Part shown: positions 1-8,242 of the stretch, in pieces
Layout of the letters: each line of letters begins with the position of its first letter
Numbering within the stretch: the first letter of the stretch is position 1
Assembly: GCA_023957975.1 (NCBI GenBank)
Contig: JAMLGM010000002.1
Location: forward strand, 310,001 to 374,000
Reading direction: 5' to 3'
Length of the DNA stretch: 64,000 nucleotides
From: Microthrixaceae bacterium
GTDB lineage: Bacteria; Actinomycetota; Acidimicrobiia; Acidimicrobiales; Microtrichaceae
Translations under genes and position numbers: made by a program
Notes under the pieces: generated by a model
Seen by the model: only the letters and a program-made list of their open reading frames with translations
What the model was told of the DNA's origin: nothing
Databases searched by the model: none

Positions 1-345
1 GGAGTAGATGGTCGTGCCGCGTTGGCGGGCTTCGACATCGATTGCATCATCGAGGTCGACCCACGAACCCATGTCCGCGACCGCGTAGTGCAGCCGAAAC
101 CCGTCGCCGTCGGAGGCGATGTGGAATGCCTGGTCGAGGTCGCGGGCTCCGGGCGGGTCGATCGAGGAGAACTCGAGGTCTCGGCGGTCGAGGTGGGAGT
201 CGAAAAAGTCGCTCGGCCGCTGCGCTCTGGTGGCGGCGAGTTCGAGGACCTCGGCAGGGAACGCGTCGCGTACCCCGACCTCCTCGCGCAGCGCGGCGAA
301 CTCGGTGTTGAGCGAGTCGGTGATGTGTTGGCGCGGTCCGAGCAT
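1..345 (-). CDS. RNB-domain ribonuclease (RNase II/R family), 3' part cut off by the window edge
   Basis: Exoribonuclease of the RNase II/R superfamily, predicted to degrade RNA 3' to 5' in the cytoplasm. Only the N-terminal 115 residues are inside the window. Seen: an ATG at 345 and an open frame to base 1, with the RNB motif DPPGARDLDQAF at about residues 63-74, followed by HYAVADMGSWV. This is the Asp-rich metal-binding entry of the RNB domain. No cold-shock domain precedes it, which fits short actinobacterial RNB proteins. The start lies 9 bp after the stop of the DHPS-like gene, so the two are probably co-transcribed. The family call is firm; whether it acts as RNase R or RNase II cannot be told. 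Confidence 0.8.
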   Translation of the reverse strand, partial: MLGPRQHITDSLNTEFAALREEVGVRDAFPAEVLELAATRAQRPSDFFDSHLDRRDLEFSSIDPPGARDLDQAFHIASDGDGFRLHYAVADMGSWVDLDDAIDVEARQRGTTIYS

Positions 346-354
346 GGAGTCGGT

Positions 355-1119
355 TCAGGCGTTCGGTGTGGCGGATCCGACCACGGAGGCCTCGACGCTG
401 CGGATGTGCGCGGGATAGTGCGCCCGGCCGTAGTCGGGCCTCCTGGCCAGCACGATTTCGAGGAGCTCGTCGTGTTGGGCCGTGCGCTTCCACGGCAATG
501 GGATGTACAGCGGCAGGTCGAAGACCCGGAGTCGTTCGAGGTTCGAATACACGTGCTTCTGGTAGTGGTAACGGTCTTCCCACTCCCACCCGTGCGGTCC
601 GAAACCCGTGCCGGGGTCCAGCAGGCAACGTGAGCGCACCCCGAAACGATCGGCGGTCGCGAGGCGTTCGGTGAAGTAGGCGATCATGGCGTCGATCGGG
701 TCGCCGTCGACGTGTCGCAGCTCGAGCGGGTTGGGACCGTTCATGAACGGCACGACGACCGCCGCTTCGAATGTGGCCGCCAGTTCCCAGAAGGTGTCGT
801 TCTGCATCCCGTTGGCGGCGTTGATGGTGTTGGCCCCGGCCTCGAGCGCCCGTCGAACGACCTCGGGACGCCAGCTGTCGATCGACACGTCGCTGGTGCG
901 TTCGAGGGCCGCGGCGATCACCGGCTCGACGCGGGTCCACTCGGTTTTCCAGTCCGCTAGGATCGCACGATCAGTGCTGCCTTGTCCGCCGATATCGACG
1001 CCCTGTGCGCCGTCGACAAGCAGTGTGTCGATGCGAGTACGTGCCTCCGCTTCGTCACGAACGTACGAATCTGTATTCAGTGAGTCGGACGAGCAATTGA
1101 CGACACCGAAAAGCATCAT
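355..1119 (-). CDS. dihydropteroate synthase-like protein (FolP2-like)
   Basis: TIM-barrel pterin-binding family protein of 254 residues. Seen: an N-terminus MMLFGVVNCSSDSLN in place of the usual N(V/M)TPDSF, then DIGGQGST in place of DIGGESTRPG, and later DPGTGFG. The pterin-binding fold is recognisable but the substrate loops diverge from classical FolP. Known: mycobacterial folP2 sits divergently beside gpgS, and the same arrangement is seen here. The ATG at 1119 is preceded by TAGGGT with a 7-nt gap, fitting a leaderless transcript. A true folate role is uncertain; a specialised FolP2-like function is the better inference. Confidence 0.8.
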   Translation of the reverse strand: MMLFGVVNCSSDSLNTDSYVRDEAEARTRIDTLLVDGAQGVDIGGQGSTDRAILADWKTEWTRVEPVIAAALERTSDVSIDSWRPEVVRRALEAGANTINAANGMQNDTFWELAATFEAAVVVPFMNGPNPLELRHVDGDPIDAMIAYFTERLATADRFGVRSRCLLDPGTGFGPHGWEWEDRYHYQKHVYSNLERLRVFDLPLYIPLPWKRTAQHDELLEIVLARRPDYGRAHYPAHIRSVEASVVGSATPNA

Positions 1120-1126
1120 GGCGGCG

Positions 1127-1132
1127 ACCCTA
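1127..1132 (-). promoter_or_regulatory. -10 element TAGGGT of the DHPS-like gene
   Basis: TAGGGT lies 7 nt before the ATG at 1119. This spacing would start transcription at or next to the start codon, as in leaderless actinobacterial genes. No Shine-Dalgarno sequence is present. Confidence 0.45.
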
Positions 1133-1158
1133 CCAGCGGGCCGAACGGGGACCCTCCG

Positions 1159-2055
1159 ATGACGGGGGCTCCACAACGGCTTTCGCACGACCGCGCCGAG
1201 GTCGTGCGCCGAGTGATCTCGCGCAAGGGCGAGACCAGGGTGTCGGTGTGTCTGCCGTGCCGCAACGAGGCCGATTCGGTCGGCGAGGTCGTCCGGGCGC
1301 TGTTGCGTGAGGACAACGCCCGTGACCTCATCGACGAGTTGATCGTGATCGACGACGGCTCCACCGACGACTCGGCGCGACTCGCCGAGGCCGCGGGTGC
1401 GACCGTGGTGGCGATTTCGCAGATCCACGATCGGTACGGGGCGGGTCGCGGCAAGGGCAACGTGTTGTGGGCGTCGATGCTGGCGAGCACCGGCGAGCTG
1501 GTGGTGTGGATCGACGCGGACGTTCGCACGGTCGACCTGAGCTGGGTTGCCGGACTCGTCGAGCCGATGTTGGAAGATCCCCAGGTAGCGCTGGTCAAGG
1601 CGACCTATCACCGTCCCCAGGATGAGGGCGGCGGGGGGCGCACGACCGAGTTGGTCATTCGGCCGCTCATGTCGTTGCTCGCCTCCGAGCTCGCCTGGCT
1701 GGCCCAGCCGCTGTCGGGCGAGGTGGGGGTGCGGCGTTCGATGATCGAAGCCGTCCCGTTCGCGCAGGGGTGGGGAGTGGAGATCGCGATGATCCTCGAT
1801 GTCGCCGACACCTTTGGGCCGGGGGCGCTGGCGCAGGCGGATCTCGGTGAGCGTCGCCACCGTCACCACGACCTGCTCGACCTGCGCCTGCAGGCGACCG
1901 AGGTGATGGCGACGTTCCTGTCGCGCCGCAGCGTCGAGTTGCCCGACGACGATCCGGCGTTGGTCACCCCCGATGGTGAACGACGGCTGCTGAACCTGGC
2001 CGAGCGCCCACCGATTCGATCGGTCCGGGACGCGTCGGATCAGCTCCGGCCCTGA
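1159..2055 (+). CDS. gpgS: glucosyl-3-phosphoglycerate synthase (GT81)
   Basis: Transfers glucose from an NDP-glucose donor to 3-phosphoglycerate. This is the first step towards glucosylglycerate and, in mycobacteria, methylglucose lipopolysaccharide. Seen in 298 residues: a GT-A fold entry CLPCRNEADSVGEVV (31-45), VIDDGSTDDSA (63-73), the metal-binding DAD at 119-121, and GVEIAMILDV further on. Length and motifs match GpgS. It is transcribed divergently from the folP2-like gene with a 39-bp gap, as in Mycobacterium. The ATG start has only a weak GGGGA upstream. Confidence 0.88.
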   Translation: MTGAPQRLSHDRAEVVRRVISRKGETRVSVCLPCRNEADSVGEVVRALLREDNARDLIDELIVIDDGSTDDSARLAEAAGATVVAISQIHDRYGAGRGKGNVLWASMLASTGELVVWIDADVRTVDLSWVAGLVEPMLEDPQVALVKATYHRPQDEGGGGRTTELVIRPLMSLLASELAWLAQPLSGEVGVRRSMIEAVPFAQGWGVEIAMILDVADTFGPGALAQADLGERRHRHHDLLDLRLQATEVMATFLSRRSVELPDDDPALVTPDGERRLLNLAERPPIRSVRDASDQLRP

Positions 2056-2108
2056 GGGCGGGAATGTCGGCCGGTCCCGGTTGGTTGGGACGGTCACCGC
2101 GATCGCTT

Positions 2109-2114
2109 TAGGAT
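2109..2114 (+). promoter_or_regulatory. candidate -10 (TAGGAT) for the MoaD-like gene
   Basis: TAGGAT at 2109-2114 is preceded by TTGGGA (2085-2090) with an 18-bp spacer. It lies 33 bp before the ATG at 2148, which also has the ribosome-binding site AAGGA. The consensus match is fair and position is the main support. Confidence 0.3.
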
Positions 2115-2147
2115 CGACGGCTGCCCACCACCGAAGGATTCCACACG

Positions 2148-2426
2148 ATGAGCGTTACCGTTCGCATCCCGACCACTCTGCGCACCCTGACCGGCGGTGC
2201 GAACAAGGTGAGCGTCGACGGCTCCACCGTCGCCGAGGTGCTCGCGAACCTCGATGCGGCGCACCCCGGCTTTGCCACCCGCATCCTCGACGAGGACGGC
2301 AACATCGCACGGTTCGTCAACGTGTTCGTGTCCGACGACGACGTGCGTTTCATGGACGGCGTGAACACCGAGGTGCCCGACGGCGGTGAGGTGTCGATCA
2401 TCCCGGCGGTCGCCGGCGGCTGCTGA
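2148..2426 (+). CDS. MoaD/ThiS-family ubiquitin-like sulfur carrier ending Gly-Gly-Cys
   Basis: Beta-grasp small protein of 92 residues, expected to be adenylated and thiocarboxylated at its C-terminal glycine by an MoeB/ThiF-type E1. Seen: MSVTVRIPTTLRTLTGG at the start, TVAEVLANLDAAHPGF, and the tail IIPAVAGGC. The length and the AVAGG ending resemble mycobacterial CysO/MoaD proteins. The odd point is one extra residue, Cys92, after the Gly-Gly; codons GGC GGC TGC TGA are clear. The start has a good AAGGA 9-10 nt upstream. Its partner (cysteine synthase, molybdopterin synthase or other) is not in the window, so its pathway is open. The stop codon lies inside a 28-bp tandem repeat. Confidence 0.85.
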   Translation: MSVTVRIPTTLRTLTGGANKVSVDGSTVAEVLANLDAAHPGFATRILDEDGNIARFVNVFVSDDDVRFMDGVNTEVPDGGEVSIIPAVAGGC

Positions 2427-2478
2427 GGCTGCAGTGTTAGGGCTGCAGTGCTGAGGCTGCAGTGTTAGGGCTGCAGTG
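2423..2478 (+). repeat. perfect 28-bp tandem repeat, two copies, spanning stop codons
   Basis: Two identical 28-bp units (2423-2450 and 2451-2478), each built of two similar 14-bp halves with core GGCTGCAGTG. The plus-strand stop TGA of the MoaD-like gene is in unit 1, and the minus-strand stop TAA of the next gene is in unit 2. It looks like recent slippage duplication. Confidence 0.9.
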
Positions 2479-3079
2479 ACGAGGCGATCGCGCTGAGCCG
2501 CACCTCGCAGCTGCGCAGTCGCAGCTCCGAGTACTCCTCCGCTTCGCTGGCGCCGGCTGCGGAGCCGGCTGCGGAGCCGGCTGCGGAGCCGGCTGCGGCG
2601 ACGGCCTCGGGCGCGACGAATCCGGGGGTCGAGGAGATCGCGACGCGGATCTGTTCGAGGGCCGATTCGCACGCGACGAGCCGTTCCCAACTGTCGCGAT
2701 CGAGGGTTGCGGCTTCCACCGCCGCCTCCGGTGTGGTGGTGGCGGCCGGACCGAGGGCCACGTCGACTGTGCTGTCGGCGGTACCCGGCTTGCCACTCAG
2801 GTCATCGGTGGTCATCGTGACCGCGGCGAGAAGGGCCACGATCGAGGCGACGGTGACGACCGACATGCGCACGCTGACGCTCGGTCGAGCGCCGCTCACG
2901 CAGTCCGCCAACAGGCCGACGGTGATGACGGCGAGCGGGATCGGCACCCAGTGCCACCCGCCGAAGATCAAATGGCTGGCACCGGCCAGGACGACGGCTC
3001 CGATCAGCGCCATGCCGGTCGGTGTTCGAAGCAGGCGTGCCCACGATCGGTCGGACGTTGAGTCGGCCACGTCGTTCAT
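2465..3079 (-). CDS. hypothetical membrane protein with an Ala/Gly/Ser repeat
   Basis: No recognised family. Seen in 204 residues: three hydrophobic segments (GMALIGAVVLAGASHLIF, WVPIPLAVITVGLLADC and MSVVTVASIVALLAAVTM), then a polar region rich in Thr and Ala, a GSAAGSAAGSAAG stretch, and a C-terminal part with two Cys. The repeat is encoded by three perfect 12-bp units at 2555-2590. The ATG at 3079 has AGGA four bases upstream. It is divergent from groEL and convergent with the MoaD-like gene. The last codons and the stop lie in the 28-bp tandem repeat. Probably a real gene of unknown function. Confidence 0.6.
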   Translation of the reverse strand: MNDVADSTSDRSWARLLRTPTGMALIGAVVLAGASHLIFGGWHWVPIPLAVITVGLLADCVSGARPSVSVRMSVVTVASIVALLAAVTMTTDDLSGKPGTADSTVDVALGPAATTTPEAAVEAATLDRDSWERLVACESALEQIRVAISSTPGFVAPEAVAAAGSAAGSAAGSAAGASEAEEYSELRLRSCEVRLSAIASSLQP

Positions 3080-3153
3080 GTCGTCCTATCGGCCGTTGTC
3101 GGGAGGTCGTGAGCCAATCCTGAGGGTGAGGCGCGGGCGTGGAGCAGGGGTGG

Positions 3154-3180
3154 TTAGCACTCGACCGGTACGAGTGCTAA
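3154..3180 (+). promoter_or_regulatory. CIRCE element 1 (HrcA operator)
   Basis: Perfect TTAGCACTC-N9-GAGTGCTAA. This is the classical CIRCE operator bound by the heat-shock repressor HrcA, 105 bp before the groEL start. The spacer is GACCGGTAC. Confidence 0.93.
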
Positions 3181-3185
3181 AACAA

Positions 3186-3212
3186 TCAGCACTCGTACCG
3201 GTCGAGTGCTGA
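3186..3212 (+). promoter_or_regulatory. CIRCE element 2, inverted relative to element 1
   Basis: TCAGCACTC-N9-GAGTGCTGA with spacer GTACCGGTC. This spacer is the reverse complement of the first one, so bases 3156-3178 and 3188-3210 form a perfect 23-bp inverted repeat around a 9-nt loop. Each arm is itself a CIRCE palindrome. Confidence 0.88.
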
Positions 3213-3278
3213 TTTCGGGGCCACGGTCTCGATCCGCCCGCCGGTCGTCCACTCCCGACTCATCACCACAAGGATTGA

Positions 3279-4922
<1,644 letters not shown>

Positions 4923-4942
4923 GCCACCAGCGATCCTCGCTC

Positions 4943-4978
4943 ACGGGTCCCTCACGGCGTGTGCCGTGGGGGACCCGT
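4943..4978 (+). terminator. hairpin terminator after groEL
   Basis: Stem ACGGGTCC...CACGGC, loop GTGT, returning GCCGTG...GGACCCGT, with a small internal mismatch. It lies 20 bp after the groEL stop. There is no T-run, so termination efficiency is uncertain. Confidence 0.7.
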
Positions 4979-4996
4979 CGCGTTATGCGACCGACG

Positions 4997-5002
4997 TACG
5001 CT
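4997..5002 (+). promoter_or_regulatory. -10 element TACGCT of fdhD
   Basis: TACGCT lies 6 nt before the ATG at 5009. This is the leaderless arrangement and it decides the start used for fdhD. Confidence 0.45.
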
Positions 5003-5008
5003 GGGAAT

Positions 5009-5824
5009 ATGGCTCGACGACGTTTCGTGCGCACGATGGCGCTGCGACACCACGACGGGGCCTCGACGCGCCAGCCCGTTCAGGTGGTCGTCGAGGAGCC
5101 GATGGAGATCCGTCTCGACGGGCACCCCGTCTCCACGACGATGCGCACCCCCGGCCACGACTTCGAATTGGCGGTCGGGTTCTGTCACGGCGAAGGCCTC
5201 CTCGGCGGGGCGGCGGTGCAGTCGGTTCGCTACTGCGGAACTGGCTCGGCGGTGCAGACGGGGTTCAACGTCGTCAGCGTGGCCACCGGCGGGTGGGCCC
5301 CGGAACCGGCGACCGAGTCGGCGACCGAGCAGAACTCCAACGGTTGTGGCCTCTCGGGTTCGGGGGCGGTCGAGTCGCTGAGCGAGCGGCTCGACCCGCT
5401 GGTGGCGACTCCGTTCGACATCGCGCTGCTCGAACGCATTGAACACCGGGCCGAGCGGGAGCGCACGCTGCTGGCCGAGACGGATGGAAGCGACTCGGCG
5501 GCGGTGTTTGGTGTTCGCGACGGCCGGGTTTTGGTGGTGCGCGAAGACATCGACCTCGGCAACGCCGTCGACAAGGTCGTCGGTCGGCTGCTGCTCGACG
5601 GCAGGCTTCCTGCGCTCATCGCCGGGGGCGAGCCGCTCGGGCTGTGGGTTTCGGGGCGGTTGGGTTTCGAGTTGGCACGACGGGCGTGGGCCGGCGGTTT
5701 CGTGGTCCTGGCCGCAGGGGGCGCCGCGAGCTCATTGGCGTTGGAGGTGGCCGAACGAGCCAACCTCACGTTGGTCAGCTTTGCGAGGGGTGCGACGGCG
5801 ACGGTCTACCCAGCGGCCCGGTAG
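5009..5824 (+). CDS. fdhD: FdhD-type sulfurtransferase, formate dehydrogenase accessory protein
   Basis: FdhD carries sulfur from a cysteine desulfurase to the molybdenum cofactor of formate dehydrogenase. Seen in 271 residues: EEPMEIRLDGHPVSTTMRTPGHDFELAVGF (29-58), the family signature; the active-site region NSNGCGLSGSG with Cys113; and C-terminal SGRLGFELARRAWAGG. The usual CxxC (Cys121 and Cys124 in E. coli) is reduced here to C-G-L-S, with Cys113 kept and the second Cys replaced by Ser. The ATG at 5009 is preferred over an upstream in-frame ATG (4961) because 4961 lies in the groEL terminator and TACGCT stands 6 nt before 5009. No formate dehydrogenase is in the window. Confidence 0.9.
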   Translation: MARRRFVRTMALRHHDGASTRQPVQVVVEEPMEIRLDGHPVSTTMRTPGHDFELAVGFCHGEGLLGGAAVQSVRYCGTGSAVQTGFNVVSVATGGWAPEPATESATEQNSNGCGLSGSGAVESLSERLDPLVATPFDIALLERIEHRAERERTLLAETDGSDSAAVFGVRDGRVLVVREDIDLGNAVDKVVGRLLLDGRLPALIAGGEPLGLWVSGRLGFELARRAWAGGFVVLAAGGAASSLALEVAERANLTLVSFARGATATVYPAAR

Positions 5825-5834
5825 TTGCGGGCGC

Positions 5835-5873
5835 GAGCTCATGGCGCTGTGAGCTCATGGCGCTGTGAGGTCA
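5835..5873 (-). repeat. 16-bp tandem repeat repeating the stop codon of the DUF222-HNH gene
   Basis: Two perfect 16-bp units (5835-5850 and 5851-5866) plus a partial third unit that contains the minus-strand stop TGA at 5871-5873. On the minus strand each unit carries ATGA, so a TGA recurs every 16 bp after the real stop. Confidence 0.75.
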
Positions 5874-7415
5874 TAGGTAGTGCGGGGTGTTGGTGATGGT
5901 CGTTCCGTCGGGGCTAACGGCTCGGTGTCGTTCGTTCGGGGCGCCCGATATGACCGCCCCGCCGCGGTGGTGAAGCGAGTGGTGGAACCGGCAGAGATGG
6001 GTGAGATTGGCGGGGTCGGTGGGGCCCTCATCGTTGAAATGGACGATGTGGTGCACGTCGCAGCCAACCGTGTCGCGTTCGCATCCGGGGAACCTGCACC
6101 CGCGGTCGCGATATGAAAGAACTCGCCGCAAGATGTCGGGGGCGAGGCGACGCGTCTGCCCGTAGGAAAGTGGTGTGCCGTTTCGGGTGAAGGTGGGCGT
6201 GACATCAGCGTCGGCGAGCAGGGCCCAGAGGGTCTCGTCGGTGATGTCGAGGTTGGTTTCGGTGTGCGCGGGACCGGAAACATCGGGTTCGCCGTGTCGT
6301 TCGCTGAACAGCCGCGCGAGACCTTCATCGGCTCGGTTGAGCTTGTCCAAGTCGATGTGGACGTAGACCCCGGCGCGCCCGGGTCGTGTGATTCCGGCAG
6401 CGGCGATCAACGCATCGCGAAACGCCGAGGCCCTGCGTTCGGGCATCGTCGGTCCGCGTTCGGCCTCGCCAGCACCGGCCTCGCCAGCTCCAGAGTCGCC
6501 AGCACCAGCCTCCGGCTCAGCCGCAGTCGCGTGCTCAGGCCCGGCAGTGGTTTCGCTGGGCGTTGTGTCGTTGGGCGGGGTGCTGTTGGGCGACGTGTCG
6601 TTGGTGTTGTCGCGGGCCTGCCGGTTGATGAGGTCGTGAAGGATCGTTGCCACGATCGCCCCGTCGTCGGCGGTGAGGTCGCCGTTGAGGTGCCAACGTC
6701 CGTTGAACGTCCGCGACAGCGAGATACGCGAGGGTTCCGCGTTCGGGTCGCTGGGGCCGTCCTGGTCGAGTCGGTCGCGGATGGAGCGACAGAAGCGTTC
6801 GAACTGGTTGAGTGAGCATCGAGATGCGGTGCCGAGCAGCAGCGGTTCGATGTCGCGAACTGCGTCGATGGCTGCGTCGAGACGCTCACCCGTATACCTG
6901 TCGGGGATGATCGATGAGATCGCGTCGACGTGGCCGAGTGTGATGTCGCCGGCTTCGAACGAGGCGCGTACCTGCTCGTAGCGTTCGGTGGTGAGCCCGG
7001 CACGGAGCAGTCGTTGAGCGTCGCGGCGGGTCAGGCCATGGTGCAACGCGACCCAGTAGGCGATGGTGGTGACCCCGTCGCGATGATGGACCTGCTCGGA
7101 TGCGGCGACCCCGACCGCGGCGACGTGGAGCCGTTGGGCGGCGTGGGCGAGCCGGGCAGCGGCGACGGAAAGTTTGGCAGCGATCGACTCCCGACATCCC
7201 GTCGGCAAGGAGCTGTTCACGGTCTCCATCATCCGCAGGGAGGCAAACACGTCGGCGGCAAGGTCGGCAGCTTGCGCGGTGAGTGCATCGCAGGAGCCGA
7301 CGGCGTCGGCGAGCGGACCCCAACCGCCCGAAGGGTCGCTGATCTCGTCGGGGCGGATCGAATCTGGGTTCATCGAATCTGGGTTGTGTTGGGAGGCCCC
7401 GTCGCGCTCGAACAT
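5871..7415 (-). CDS. DUF222 / HNH endonuclease domain protein (13E12 repeat family), copy 1
   Basis: Family of actinobacterial 13E12-repeat proteins: a long helical DUF222 region followed by an HNH nuclease domain. The biological role is not settled. Seen in 514 residues: an N-terminal helical region, a low-complexity acidic/Ala stretch in the middle, and the zinc-type HNH box CRFPGCERDTVGCDVHHIVHF followed by LCRFHHSLHH. The ATG at 7415 (MFERDGASQH) is chosen because TATTCT stands 6 nt upstream and a LexA-like box abuts it; a longer frame starts at 7475. A close paralogue lies at 24158-25855, sharing even the upstream region. This is a repeated gene family, not an insertion sequence. Confidence 0.9.
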   Translation of the reverse strand: MFERDGASQHNPDSMNPDSIRPDEISDPSGGWGPLADAVGSCDALTAQAADLAADVFASLRMMETVNSSLPTGCRESIAAKLSVAAARLAHAAQRLHVAAVGVAASEQVHHRDGVTTIAYWVALHHGLTRRDAQRLLRAGLTTERYEQVRASFEAGDITLGHVDAISSIIPDRYTGERLDAAIDAVRDIEPLLLGTASRCSLNQFERFCRSIRDRLDQDGPSDPNAEPSRISLSRTFNGRWHLNGDLTADDGAIVATILHDLINRQARDNTNDTSPNSTPPNDTTPSETTAGPEHATAAEPEAGAGDSGAGEAGAGEAERGPTMPERRASAFRDALIAAAGITRPGRAGVYVHIDLDKLNRADEGLARLFSERHGEPDVSGPAHTETNLDITDETLWALLADADVTPTFTRNGTPLSYGQTRRLAPDILRRVLSYRDRGCRFPGCERDTVGCDVHHIVHFNDEGPTDPANLTHLCRFHHSLHHRGGAVISGAPNERHRAVSPDGTTITNTPHYL

Positions 7416-7421
7416 GGTACG

Positions 7422-7443
7422 AGAATATCGAACAACAGTACGA
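7422..7443 (-). promoter_or_regulatory. LexA-like SOS box abutting the -10 of DUF222-HNH copy 1
   Basis: TCGAACAACAGTACGA (7428-7443) matches TCGAAC-N4-GTTCGA at 11 of 12 positions. It directly abuts the -10 TATTCT (minus strand, 7427-7422), which is 6 nt from the ATG. A half-matching second site, CAAAACAAATGTTCGA, lies at 7468-7483. Binding here would block the promoter, predicting DNA-damage induction. Confidence 0.7.
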
Positions 7444-7547
7444 TCAGCAAGCGAAAACGAGGAAAAACAAAACAAATGTTCGACTTAAAGGTGGGGCCCG
7501 TCCCAGGCCAGCCCACGCTGCGCACCGAGCCGGCGGCGGCGCTCACG

Positions 7548-7553
7548 TAGGCT
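7548..7553 (+). promoter_or_regulatory. -10 element TAGGCT of hemQ
   Basis: TAGGCT lies 8 nt before the hemQ ATG and there is no Shine-Dalgarno sequence. This fits a leaderless or near-leaderless transcript. Confidence 0.4.
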
Positions 7554-7561
7554 CAAGGCCT

Positions 7562-8242
7562 ATGGAACCTTCCACTCCCTCGGTCGGCCTGTGTGTGTCT
7601 CATCTGTTCTGGATGTCGTCGCCGCTGGCGGACGCCGACGCCGCGCTCGAGGCCATCGCCACGCTTGAAGCGGGCGACGACCAAGTCGTCACCGTGTCGA
7701 TGCTCGGACACAAGTCCGACCTGTGCACCCTCGTGCTCTCCCGGGATTTGTGGCGGATTCGAGCGTTCCAAACGGCGATGGCTGCGGCTGGGTTCGATCT
7801 CGTCGACAGCTACCAGTCCGTCACCGAAACCTCCGAGTACGCCACCCACGTCCCCGAGGAAGCCAAGCAGGCGCGCCTGTATCCACAGTTGCCGATCGTC
7901 GGCAAGGACGTCTTTTGCTTCTATCCGATGTCGAAGCGTCGAAATGTGGGAGCCAACTGGTATGCGCTCGACTACGACGAGCGGATGCGGCTGATGATGG
8001 AGCACGGCAAGAGCGGGCGAAGCTTCGCCGGACGGGTCACCCAACTCATCACGGGCTCCACCGGCCTCGACGACTACGAGTGGGGTGTCACCCTGTTTTG
8101 CGTGCATGTGGATGACGTCAAGGAGATCGTCTACACGATGCGGTATGACGAGGCCTCGGCCCAGTACGGCGAGTTCGGCACCTTCTACATCGGCACGGTT
8201 GCCTCGCCCGCAGAGGTGCTCGACAGCCTTGGGGTCGGTTAG
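7562..8242 (+). CDS. hemQ: coproheme decarboxylase HemQ (chlorite dismutase-like)
   Basis: Hydrogen-peroxide-dependent oxidative decarboxylation of coproheme to heme b, the last step of the coproporphyrin-dependent pathway. Seen in 226 residues: RLYPQLPIVGKDVFCFYPMSKRR (105-127) with candidate catalytic Tyr121, ANWYALDYDERMRLMMEHGKSGRSFAGRV with the presumed proximal His148, and QLITGSTGLDDYEWGVTLF. These are the actinobacterial ChdC/HemQ signatures. Distal Arg of true chlorite dismutases is not evident. It stands apart from the hem genes at 31-39 kb, with its own promoter, convergent with the LCIB gene. Confidence 0.93.
   Translation: MEPSTPSVGLCVSHLFWMSSPLADADAALEAIATLEAGDDQVVTVSMLGHKSDLCTLVLSRDLWRIRAFQTAMAAAGFDLVDSYQSVTETSEYATHVPEEAKQARLYPQLPIVGKDVFCFYPMSKRRNVGANWYALDYDERMRLMMEHGKSGRSFAGRVTQLITGSTGLDDYEWGVTLFCVHVDDVKEIVYTMRYDEASAQYGEFGTFYIGTVASPAEVLDSLGVG

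Noticed and set aside
1..940. The 297-residue minus-strand frame at 47-940
   Set aside because: It is an Arg-rich out-of-frame shadow of the DHPS-like and RNB genes.
5871..7415. DUF222-HNH proteins as transposases or an insertion sequence
   Set aside because: No terminal inverted repeats, target-site duplication or transposase motif flank either copy. The shared upstream region is explained by a common promoter and LexA-like box.
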